12,519 nucleotides of DNA, taken from contig CAYWJH010000099.1 of the NCBI GenBank assembly GCA_964458555.1, positions 1 through 12,519 of the forward strand. The letters run 5' to 3'. Both the position numbers and the translations under genes were made by a program. Of this stretch, positions 1 through 5,804 are shown in pieces. Source of the stretch: SLST01 sp964458555 (GTDB lineage: Bacteria > Spirochaetota > Spirochaetia > DSM-27196 > SLST01). The notes beneath the pieces are model-generated. The model was given only the letters and a program-made list of their open reading frames with translations. It searched no databases and was not told the DNA's origin. How positions within the stretch are numbered: position 1 is the first letter of the stretch; the number at the start of each line of letters is the position of its first letter.

Positions 1-1991
1 ACTTCGTAGTCCACGTCCTCGGCTCCCGCGGCCTTCCGGTTGTCGGAGCCTGCCGAGCCGTTTCCGCCGGGCTGCTGGAAGCCGCCCGCGGCGTGGTCGA
101 AGTTCGCCTCCTGGAAGCCGGCGCCCGGGCCCGCGCCGGGGCCTGCGCCCCGGGCTCCCGCCTGTCCGGCTCCGCCCTGGGCTGCGCCCTGCGCGGCGTA
201 GAGCTGCTCGGCGAGCTTGTGGCTCGCCTCGTTGAGCTCGTTCATCTTCGCGCGGATCGTCTCCGCGTCGCCGGACTCGAGCACGCCGCGAAGCGCGTCG
301 ATCTTCTCGCGGATCGTGGTCCGATCGGCCTCAGGGATCTTCTCCCCGTGCTCCTCGAGCGCCTTCTCCATCTGGTAGGCGAGCTGGTCGGCCTCGTTTC
401 GGGCCTCGGCTGCCTCGCGCGCCTTCTTGTCGGTCTCCGCGTTCGCCTCGGCCTCGTTGACCATTCGGTTGATGTCGTCCTCGTTCAGGCCCGAGCTCGA
501 CTCGATGCGGATCTTCTGCTCCTTGCCGGTGCCGAGGTCCTTCGCCGACACGTGGACGATGCCGTTCGCGTCGATGTCGAAGGCGACCTCGATCTGCGGC
601 ACGCCGCGCGGTGCGGGCGGGATGCCCATCAGCTCGAATCGGCCCAGCGTCCGGTTCTGGCTCGCCATCTCGCGCTCGCCCTGGAGCACGTGGATGCTCA
701 CCGCCTGCTGGTTGTCCTCGGCGGTGCTGAAGACTTCGCTCTTGCGCGTGGGGATCGTCGTGTTGCGCTCGATCAGCCGCGTGAACACGCCGCCGAGCGT
801 TTCGATACCGAGCGAGAGCGGCGTGACGTCGAGCAACAGCACGTCGTTGACGTCGCCGGAGAGAACCCCGGCCTGTACCGCCGCACCGACAGCGACCACC
901 TCGTCCGGATTGACGCCCTTGTGCGGATCCTTCCCGAAGACCTCCTTCACGAGGTTCTGCACCGCGGGGATACGCGTGGAACCGCCGACGAGGATCACCT
1001 CGTCAATGTCGCCCGCGTTCAGGTCCGCGTCCGCGAGCGCCTTCTGCACCGGCTCGCGCGTCCGCTCGATCAGGTCGCTCACGAGCTGCTCGAACTTGCT
1101 GCGCGTCAGCGTGTAGTTCAGGTGCTTGGGCCCGCTCTGGTCCGCGGTGATGAACGGGAGGTTGATCTCGGTCTGCTGCGAGCTCGAAAGCTCCTTCTTC
1201 GCGTTCTCCGCCGCTTCCTTCAGGCGCTGGAGCGCCATGCGGTCGCTCGCGAGATCGATCGCGTAGTCGTTCTTGAAGCTCTCCACGAGCCAGTCGATCA
1301 CGCGCTGGTCGAAGTTGTCGCCGCCGAGGTGCGTGTCGCCGTTCGTGCTCTTGACCTCGTAGACGTTGTCCGCGAGCTCGAGGATCGAGATGTCGAACGT
1401 GCCGCCGCCGAGGTCGTAGACCGCGATCTTCTGCTCGCCGCGGTCCTTGCCAAAGCCGTACGCGAGCGCCGCGGCCGTAGGCTCGTTGACGATCCGCTTG
1501 ACGTCCAGGCCCGCGATCCGCCCGGCGTCCTTCGTCGCCTGGCGCTGCGAGTCGTTGAAGTAGGCCGGGACGGTGATGACCGCCTCGCTAACCTCTTCGC
1601 CCAGGTAGTCCTCCGCGGTCTTCTTCATCTTCTGCAGTACCGCCGCCGAAATCTCGGGCGGGGAATACTGCTTCCCGCCCACCTCGATCCGGACGTCGCC
1701 GCCCGAGCCCTTGGTGAGCTTGTACGGCACCATCTCCATCTCGCGCGCGACTTCGTCGTACTGACGACCCATGAATCGCTTCACCGACGAGACGGTGTTG
1801 TCGGGGTTCGTGACCATCTGGTTGCGAGCGGGCTGCCCGACGAGCCGCTCGCCCTTGTTCGTGAAGGCGACGACGCTCGGGGTCGTGCGGCCGCCTTCGG
1901 CGTTCTGGATCACGACCGGCTCTCCGCCTTCCATAACCGCTACGACCGAGTTCGTTGTACCCAGGTCGATTCCGATTGTCTTGCCTGCCAT
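1..1991 (-). CDS. dnaK: Chaperone DnaK (Hsp70), 3' end cut by window edge
   Basis: This is the ATP-driven Hsp70 chaperone of the cytoplasm. It refolds clients with DnaJ and GrpE, neither of which is in the window. The frame is open from the ATG at 1991 to the left edge, giving about 663 residues. The N-terminus carries the phosphate-binding loop IGIDLGTTNS. The ATPase domain also shows NEPTAAALAYG, DLGGGTFD and VILVGGSTRIP. The hydrophobic linker DVLLLDVTPLSLGIET lies near residues 380-395, followed by the substrate-binding domain and helical lid. After the lid comes a long Gly/Ala/Gln-rich tail and then the typical acidic end EDVDYE, so only a few residues are missing. The start has a good Shine-Dalgarno GGAGG five bases upstream. 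It follows two small heat-shock genes on the same strand after a 168-bp structured gap. The identification is near certain. Confidence 0.98.
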   Translation of the reverse strand, partial: MAGKTIGIDLGTTNSVVAVMEGGEPVVIQNAEGGRTTPSVVAFTNKGERLVGQPARNQMVTNPDNTVSSVKRFMGRQYDEVAREMEMVPYKLTKGSGGDVRIEVGGKQYSPPEISAAVLQKMKKTAEDYLGEEVSEAVITVPAYFNDSQRQATKDAGRIAGLDVKRIVNEPTAAALAYGFGKDRGEQKIAVYDLGGGTFDISILELADNVYEVKSTNGDTHLGGDNFDQRVIDWLVESFKNDYAIDLASDRMALQRLKEAAENAKKELSSSQQTEINLPFITADQSGPKHLNYTLTRSKFEQLVSDLIERTREPVQKALADADLNAGDIDEVILVGGSTRIPAVQNLVKEVFGKDPHKGVNPDEVVAVGAAVQAGVLSGDVNDVLLLDVTPLSLGIETLGGVFTRLIERNTTIPTRKSEVFSTAEDNQQAVSIHVLQGEREMASQNRTLGRFELMGIPPAPRGVPQIEVAFDIDANGIVHVSAKDLGTGKEQKIRIESSSGLNEDDINRMVNEAEANAETDKKAREAAEARNEADQLAYQMEKALEEHGEKIPEADRTTIREKIDALRGVLESGDAETIRAKMNELNEASHKLAEQLYAAQGAAQGGAGQAGARGAGPGAGPGAGFQEANFDHAAGGFQQPGGNGSAGSDNRKAAGAEDVDYE

Positions 1992-2159
1992 TTTGACCTC
2001 CATTGCTCGGCGCGCGGAAACTCCACCTGCGCGCCGTTCGATTGTGCTTGATTGACGTCTGTCCCGAGCCCGGCCCGCGCGGTACTGGAGGTACGGGTGC
2101 GCGGGTCGAGCCGGGGACAGGGGCCGGACCCCCGGTACTCCGGCGCCGGCCCTCCGTGC
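1992..2159 (-). other. Structured intergenic spacer between hsp20-2 and dnaK
   Basis: This GC-rich gap contains several possible RNA stems. CCCGCGC (2074-2080) pairs with GCGCGGG (2099-2105), enclosing a nested GTAC/GTAC stem. CCGGGG (2111-2116) pairs with CCCCGG (2130-2135). GGGCCGG (2121-2127) can pair with CCGGCCC (2146-2152), competing with the previous stem. No U-run follows any of them, so none is a classical intrinsic terminator. I see no convincing separate promoter for dnaK. The stems may process, stabilise or attenuate a shared hsp20-dnaK transcript. That role is inference. Confidence 0.45.
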
Positions 2160-2537
2160 TTAGTCGGCCTTGACCTCGATCTTGCGAGGCTTGACCTCTT
2201 CCTTCAGGTGCAGCCGAACGGTCAGGATGCCGTTCTCCATCTTCGCGTCGACCTTGTCGCGGTCGACCCGCTCGTCGAGCGTGTACGCCGCACGGTAGTC
2301 GGCGTCGCGTCGCTCGTGGATCACGTAACTTACGCCGTCGGCGTAGCCGTGGCGGTGCCCATAGACCCACAGCGTGTCGCCGTCAATGTTGACGTCGATC
2401 CCGTCCTTGCTGACTCCGGGCATCTCGAGCCGGAGCACGACCGCGTCCTGTTCTTCGCAGATATTTCCGACCGGTCGAACCGTCCGTCGCTCGGGTGCCT
2501 GCTGTGCCTCGTGCTTCTCAAGTGCCTGCGTTGCCAT
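2160..2537 (-). CDS. Small heat-shock protein, Hsp20/alpha-crystallin family (second of pair)
   Basis: This is an ATP-independent holdase that binds unfolding proteins for later refolding by DnaK. The 125-residue product has a short N-terminal arm and an alpha-crystallin domain covering most of its length. The domain carries LRLEMPGVSKDGIDV and the late motif MENGILTVRL. The C-terminal extension has an I-x-V anchor (KIEV). The start is the ATG at 2537. An in-frame ATG at 2552 lies just upstream, but the strong Shine-Dalgarno AAGGAGG sits between the two, so the downstream ATG is the likely start. The gene begins 17 bp after the stop of the first hsp20, implying cotranscription and possibly a hetero-oligomer. 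Its sequence is clearly divergent from its partner, so it is not a recent duplicate. Confidence 0.93.
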   Translation of the reverse strand: MATQALEKHEAQQAPERRTVRPVGNICEEQDAVVLRLEMPGVSKDGIDVNIDGDTLWVYGHRHGYADGVSYVIHERRDADYRAAYTLDERVDRDKVDAKMENGILTVRLHLKEEVKPRKIEVKAD

Positions 2538-2554
2538 ATCTGCCTCCTTCATCG

Positions 2555-3016
2555 TTACTTCACGTTGACCGTGATCTGCCGCGGCTTCGCCTCTTCGCGC
2601 TTGGGCAGCGAGATCTCGAGCACTCCGTCGCGCATCTTCGCGTCGATCTTGTTCGCGTCGACGCCGTGCGGCAGCGAGAGCGTCCGGTGGAAGCTGCCTT
2701 CCCAGCTCTCCTTGCGGAACACCTTGCCGTCTTCGTCCTCGAGCATGTCCTTTTTCTCGCCCTTCACGGTCAGCACGTTGTCCGCGACCGAGATCTCGAG
2801 GTCCTTGCGATCGACGCCCGGCAGATCGACGCCCACGAGAAAGCCGTCGTCGTTCTCAACGACGTCCATCGCCGGCGAGAAGCCGCGATCGAAGAGCCCG
2901 TCGGAGAAGAACCCGTTGGCAGTCGGAGCGAACATCTCGTCGATCTCCCGACGGATCCGATCCAGCTCACCGGCAGGATCCCACATGTTGTTTCGTCGTC
3001 GTTGTACGATATTCAT
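2555..3016 (-). CDS. Small heat-shock protein, Hsp20/alpha-crystallin family (first of pair)
   Basis: This is a cytoplasmic small heat-shock holdase of 153 residues, a normal length for class A bacterial sHsps. The N-terminal arm (about 1-45) carries MWDPAGELDRIRREIDEMF, typical of the family. The alpha-crystallin domain spans about 46-145, with VDLPGVDRKDLEISV and the signature DGVLEISLPK. The extension ends in an I-x-V anchor (ITV) for oligomer assembly. The ATG at 3016 has a strong Shine-Dalgarno GAGGAGG six bases upstream. It is the first gene of the presumed hsp20-hsp20-dnaK unit. Upstream are a stem-loop and a sigma-54-like promoter element. Confidence 0.96.
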   Translation of the reverse strand: MNIVQRRRNNMWDPAGELDRIRREIDEMFAPTANGFFSDGLFDRGFSPAMDVVENDDGFLVGVDLPGVDRKDLEISVADNVLTVKGEKKDMLEDEDGKVFRKESWEGSFHRTLSLPHGVDANKIDAKMRDGVLEISLPKREEAKPRQITVNVK

Positions 3017-3042
3017 ACGAATCCTCCTCAGTCATCTGATGC

Positions 3043-3077
3043 CGAGCCGCGCGGGGGCCAACGGCCCCATCGGCTCG
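3043..3077 (-). promoter_or_regulatory. Stem-loop in the hsp20-1 5' leader
   Basis: Outer arms CGAGCCG (3043-3049) and CGGCTCG (3071-3077) pair perfectly over 7 bp. Inner arms GGGGCC (3054-3059) and GGCCCC (3063-3068) pair over 6 bp around a three-base loop. An internal loop of four bases against two separates the stems. If the sigma-54-like promoter is real, transcription starts near 3080, so this hairpin would form the very 5' end of the heat-shock mRNA. It does not include the Shine-Dalgarno, so it is not a classical ROSE or fourU thermometer. A stabilising or regulatory role is inference. Confidence 0.5.
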
Positions 3078-3089
3078 TCACGTACTAAG

Positions 3090-3107
3090 AAGCACAAGTC
3101 GTGCCAA
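3090..3107 (-). promoter_or_regulatory. Candidate sigma-54 (-24/-12) promoter for the hsp20-hsp20-dnaK unit
   Basis: Read on the minus strand the site is TTGGCACGACTTGTGCTT. It matches the RpoN consensus YTGGCACGRNNNTTGCW at all fixed positions but one (GTGC for TTGC). The GG and GC pairs are separated by exactly 10 bp, as required. The predicted start lies near 3080, about 64 bp before the hsp20-1 ATG. Such promoters need an enhancer-binding activator, and none is encoded in the window. Confidence 0.55.
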
Positions 3108-3112
3108 CTTCA

Positions 3113-3124
3113 ATACGATCGTAT
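3113..3124. promoter_or_regulatory. Perfect 12-bp palindrome upstream of the sigma-54-like site
   Basis: ATACGATCGTAT is perfectly self-complementary and begins 5 bp upstream (minus-strand sense) of the -24 element. It could be a repressor or activator site. At 12 bp it could also be chance in a short AT-rich patch. No known operator was recognised. Confidence 0.3.
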
Positions 3125-3233
3125 AAAGCCCTGTAGAATAGGAATTTACAATGCCGATGCCCTGTCGGGTCCAATGCCGCGCCGGCGGCCGATGCGCCAG
3201 CGTGACGCACCGGCTCCGCTCCCCGCCGAGCGC

Positions 3234-3266
3234 GGGTCATTTTGACTCAAGTGGCCATAATGACCC
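3234..3266. repeat. Inverted repeat with 8-bp perfect arms, possible operator
   Basis: GGGTCATT (3234-3241) is mirrored by AATGACCC (3259-3266) around a 17-bp centre. The centre holds two small palindromes, TTGACTCAA (3242-3250) and TGGCCA (3252-3257). It sits midway between the divergent hsp20 and lipoprotein genes, about 180 bp from the lipoprotein start. There is no adjacent U-run, so a terminator is unlikely. Operator function is inferred. Confidence 0.4.
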
Positions 3267-3376
3267 TATTTCGGGTGTAGCAATTGGAAACGAACGCTCT
3301 AAATCGTTTTGGCGCAATTTTTTACAAAAAACCTGCACGCAACTGCCTTCCTGACCCTGTTCGATTCCGATAGCCG

Positions 3377-3385
3377 TGATACGAT
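3377..3385 (+). promoter_or_regulatory. Possible extended -10 promoter for the lipoprotein gene
   Basis: TGATACGAT fits the extended -10 form TG-n-TAnnAT. No good -35 is visible at the usual distance. The predicted start near 3392 gives a leader of about 50 bases that contains the hairpin CGGGCG/CGCCCG (3412-3426) and the Shine-Dalgarno GAGGAGG (3431-3437). Confidence 0.3.
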
Positions 3386-3441
3386 AAGCTTGAGTAGTTT
3401 TCTCATGCTTACGGGCGACGCGCCCGGAACGAGGAGGTAGG

Positions 3442-4305
3442 ATGAAGAGGAACCGTGCTTTCGCCGTCGCATCGCGCGTCGGCGTGGTGGCCGCCGCGGC
3501 CGTCGTTCTCGCCGCGTGCTTCGACAACGCACCCATCGACGAACTGACCCCGAACGGAGAGGGCGCCGAACTGAACATCGACGGGACGTGGTCGGGGGTG
3601 GTGACCCGGACCTATTACTGTGAAGCCGAGCCCGCGCTCGTCGAGTTGTCCATCGCCGACGGTTCTATTACCGTGACCGGCGGAGGCGCTCTCCCGGTCG
3701 ATCTGGGCGGGACGGTGACGGAGCAGTCGCCCGGGCGCTTTACCATCGCCTTCGACAACGACGGTGAGCAGCCAGGCCTCCTCGTCTTCGATCTCCAGGG
3801 CCAGTACGCGACCTTCGTGTCCGACGACGGTCCGCTCGGTGGTAACCGGCAGGGTTACGTCGGTCTGCTCCAGAAGGAGTCGATCCAGAATGTCTCGTAC
3901 ACGGAGACCGACCTTGTGGGCGAATGGTCGGGAGTAGCCGCACGCGTCGACGATGATTACGCGATCACCGACTCGTACGACATCTCCGCGGCGATTACCG
4001 CGCCCGACGGTCTCGCGCTGAGCGGTGAGGACGGCGACGGGGAGTTTTCGGCCGAGATCCCTGCGATCGTGCTCGAAACCGACTTTGAGCAAACCCCGTA
4101 CCCAGGGCTGTACGTGTCCGGTGGGGGAGGCGCGAACCAGGTCATCTGGCCGGAACTTGGACAGACGGGCGCGTACAACGCTCTCTACGCGCTTTCCTAC
4201 GACAAAGAGGTCCTCGCGGTAGGGTTTCTGACGAGCCTCTGTTCGACGGATATCTTCGACGATCTCCCCGCGCAGAAGTTCGCGCTCCTGATCCGCGAGC
4301 CGTGA
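3442..4305 (+). CDS. Putative lipoprotein with two related beta-rich halves, function unknown
   Basis: I do not recognise the family. The 287-residue product starts with a basic n-region (MKRNR) and a hydrophobic stretch, then the lipobox LAAC with acylated Cys26, so it should be a signal-peptidase II lipoprotein anchored in a membrane. After an acidic linker come two halves that open alike: GTWSGV at residues 48-53 and GEWSGV at 160-165. Each is followed by alternating hydrophobic residues and Gly/Asp turns. This suggests a duplicated beta-barrel or beta-sandwich domain of about 100-125 residues. Two other cysteines (60 and 267) could form a disulfide. A strong GAGGAGG Shine-Dalgarno lies four bases before the ATG. 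It is divergent from the heat-shock unit and convergent with the GH4 gene. Confidence 0.85.
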   Translation: MKRNRAFAVASRVGVVAAAAVVLAACFDNAPIDELTPNGEGAELNIDGTWSGVVTRTYYCEAEPALVELSIADGSITVTGGGALPVDLGGTVTEQSPGRFTIAFDNDGEQPGLLVFDLQGQYATFVSDDGPLGGNRQGYVGLLQKESIQNVSYTETDLVGEWSGVAARVDDDYAITDSYDISAAITAPDGLALSGEDGDGEFSAEIPAIVLETDFEQTPYPGLYVSGGGGANQVIWPELGQTGAYNALYALSYDKEVLAVGFLTSLCSTDIFDDLPAQKFALLIREP

Positions 4306-4329
4306 GGGCCGCGTCGCGATCGGGGCCCT
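4305..4329. terminator. Weak hairpin between convergent lipoprotein and GH4 stops
   Basis: AGGGCC (4305-4310) pairs with GGCCCT (4324-4329) around a 13-base loop, with a possible extra inner G-G-flanked CG pairing. It overlaps the stop codons of both convergent genes and lacks a T-run on either side. It may act as a weak two-way terminator. Rho-dependent ending is equally possible. Confidence 0.25.
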
Positions 4330-5734
4330 ATCGGTACCACTCCTCGCGGAGCACGTCGCGTTCGGCCTCGAGGAGGTCGTGCATGACCGCGCGGGCGTCG
4401 GTGAGGTTGTTGACGATCGGGTCGGTGCACAGCGCCCGCAGGAGGATGTCGCGGTCGTAGGTCGCGCCGGCCTGCGCGGTGAGCTCGTGCGTGTCGAGGA
4501 CCTGCCTCGTCATCCCCAGGATGCCCAGCGGCATCTCGCCGGCGTAGCGCGGGTTCACCCCGCCCATGTCCATGTCTGATCGCAGCTCGAGGATCGCGTC
4601 GTCGGCGACGTTCGGTACGGCGCCGTTGTTACGCGTATTCACGAAGAAGCGCTTGCCCAGGTCGCCCCACATGCTCTCGATGATGTCGGTCGCGTGGTCG
4701 GGCTTGCCGTTGGCGAGGAGCTCGTCGATCGGCTTCTTCCCGGATGCGTACGCTTCGTTCTCCTTCCAGAACGCGTCCATCTGCTCCTGCCGGTCGGCGG
4801 CGTCGAAGACGGCGATGGGCTCGGGATCGACGCGCCCGGCGCCGTAGCCCTGGAAGAACGGCACGTACTCCTTCGTGTGCGCGATGCGGTCGGGGTAGGC
4901 GCCGAAGATGTCCATGAGCTCGAGCGCGTAGGCGGCGTTGAAGCGACGCTTTGCCGCGGCGTTGTTGTCGCTTCCGCCCTCGGCGCTCTCGGTCGTGTCG
5001 CGCTCGGCCTGCGCGTCAGCGGCGAGGAGCGTTCTCCAGCGGGGCAGGTAGTCGGTGCCGTCGTAGACGAGGCGCGTGATCCACGTGAAGTGGTTCACGC
5101 CCACGATGCGCATATCGAGTTTCTGTTCGACCTCCACCGGCATCGTCTTCGCGTCCTTCGCTACGAGCTCGAGCCGCTTCAGCAGCTTGAGCCGGTTCCA
5201 CGGCTCGTGGGGGCCGTCGCAGATCGCGAAGCTGCGGACGTTGGGCGCGTACCGGTCGAGCGCGATCCCGAGCACGGTCGCTGGGTTCACGAAGTTGATG
5301 ACCCACGCCTCGGGGGCGAGCCGCTCGACGTCGCGCGCGATGTCGAGCGCGACGGGGATCTCCCGGAGCGCGCGGAAGACGCCGCCGGGCCCGATCGTGT
5401 CGCCCGAGCACATCCGGATCCCGTGCTTGCGGCTGATGTCGCAATCTACGCCGCGGAAGTGCGCGTTTCGGTCGCTGAACGTGAGCACGACGAAATCGGC
5501 ATCCTCGAGCGCCTTGGCCCGATCGGTCGTCGCCTCGATCCGCGTGCGCGAGCCGGTGGCCTCGACCGCGCGTTCCGCGATCGAGCGCATGGTCTCGAGC
5601 ACGCTCGTCTTCGTGTCGACGAGCACGAGCGTGCCGCCGCGCAGGACGGGGCTGTTTACCATGTTCCAGATGACCGGGCGGCCGAAGAAGTAGCTCCCGG
5701 CTCCGACGACGACGATCTTTGGTCCCTGCTTCAT
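4328..5734 (-). CDS. Glycoside hydrolase family 4 (MelA/LplD-like alpha-glycosidase)
   Basis: GH4 enzymes cleave glycosides by an NAD+ and divalent-metal dependent oxidation-elimination mechanism in the cytoplasm. The 468-residue product has a normal length for the family. The Rossmann NAD motif is VVVGAGSYFFG (residues 8-18). VVLTFSDRNAHFRG and GDTIGPGGVFRALR follow. NPATVL (150-155) sits before the metal-binding Cys172 in the motif CDGP, and His215 in VGVNHF is the second metal ligand. The second and third motif positions (Asp, Gly) differ from the CHxx and CNVP forms I associate with characterised GH4 specificities, so the substrate is uncertain (alpha-galactoside, alpha-glucoside or a uronide). 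A divergent AraC regulator suggests substrate induction. The ATG has a -10-like TATTCT six bases upstream and only a poorly placed GAGG, so the mRNA may be leaderless. Confidence 0.93.
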   Translation of the reverse strand: MKQGPKIVVVGAGSYFFGRPVIWNMVNSPVLRGGTLVLVDTKTSVLETMRSIAERAVEATGSRTRIEATTDRAKALEDADFVVLTFSDRNAHFRGVDCDISRKHGIRMCSGDTIGPGGVFRALREIPVALDIARDVERLAPEAWVINFVNPATVLGIALDRYAPNVRSFAICDGPHEPWNRLKLLKRLELVAKDAKTMPVEVEQKLDMRIVGVNHFTWITRLVYDGTDYLPRWRTLLAADAQAERDTTESAEGGSDNNAAAKRRFNAAYALELMDIFGAYPDRIAHTKEYVPFFQGYGAGRVDPEPIAVFDAADRQEQMDAFWKENEAYASGKKPIDELLANGKPDHATDIIESMWGDLGKRFFVNTRNNGAVPNVADDAILELRSDMDMGGVNPRYAGEMPLGILGMTRQVLDTHELTAQAGATYDRDILLRALCTDPIVNNLTDARAVMHDLLEAERDVLREEWYR

Positions 5735-5740
5735 GCCTCA

Positions 5741-5769
5741 AGAATAGGGTCTTCTCCCCGTCGTGTGAT
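5741..5769 (-). promoter_or_regulatory. Candidate promoter of the GH4 gene, leaderless type
   Basis: On the minus strand the -10 is TATTCT (5741-5746) and the -35 is ATCACA (5764-5769), 17 bp apart. Each matches its consensus at 4 or more of 6 positions. The -10 ends six bases before the ATG, so transcription should begin at or next to the start codon. Confidence 0.45.
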
Positions 5770-5797
5770 GGAGAATCGCGGCACAAACATGTAGAAT
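5769..5797 (+). promoter_or_regulatory. Candidate promoter of the AraC-family gene, leaderless type
   Basis: The -35 is TGGAGA (5769-5774) and the -10 is TAGAAT (5792-5797), separated by 17 bp. The -10 ends seven bases before the ATG at 5805, which predicts a start at the ATG itself. Its -35 abuts that of the divergent GH4 promoter. Confidence 0.45.
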
Positions 5798-5804
5798 CGG
5801 GTCA

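Larger units (their letters stand above)
3017..3441. other. 425-bp divergent regulatory region with no gene
   Basis: No credible coding frame is present. The region is noticeably richer in A and T than its neighbours from about 3240 to 3410. From left to right it holds the hsp20-1 Shine-Dalgarno, a 5'-UTR stem-loop (3043-3077), a sigma-54-like element (3090-3107), a perfect 12-bp palindrome (3113-3124) and an 8-bp-arm inverted repeat (3234-3266). Further right are a T6-AC-A6 tract (3318-3331) that may bend DNA, a possible extended -10 for the lipoprotein gene (3377-3385) and a small hairpin before its Shine-Dalgarno (3412-3426). No CIRCE element was found. Confidence 0.6.
5741..5803 (+). repeat. 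Three helically phased direct repeats, likely AraC-family operator
   Basis: AGAATAGGGTC (5741-5751), AGAATCGCGGC (5772-5782) and AGAATCGGGTC (5793-5803) share the core AGAATnGsG. The outer copies match at 10 of 11 bases. Start-to-start spacings are 31 and 21 bp, close to three and two helical turns, so all lie on one DNA face. A 21-bp direct-repeat spacing is known for AraC half-sites. The outer copies overlap the -10 hexamers of the two divergent genes, so bound regulator could affect both. Function is inferred. Confidence 0.55.

Noticed and set aside
93..2051. 652-codon open frame on the plus strand across dnaK
   Set aside because: It is exactly antisense to a complete, motif-rich DnaK frame. 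Long antisense open frames opposite hsp70 genes are a known codon-bias artefact, and the translated product is low complexity (Arg/Leu/Val-rich).
3308..3325. Second sigma-54-like site (TTGGCGC upstream of a T-run)
   Set aside because: The GG is present but the required GC 10 bp downstream is TA, so it fails the key -12 test.
3151..3354. Short plus-strand frame of 67 codons in the divergent region
   Set aside because: It has no Shine-Dalgarno, spans the AT-rich regulatory stretch and gives a low-complexity product.
3017..3441. CIRCE element (HrcA operator) upstream of the heat-shock genes
   Set aside because: I looked for TTAGCACTC-n9-GAGTGCTAA on both strands. Neither arm is present.
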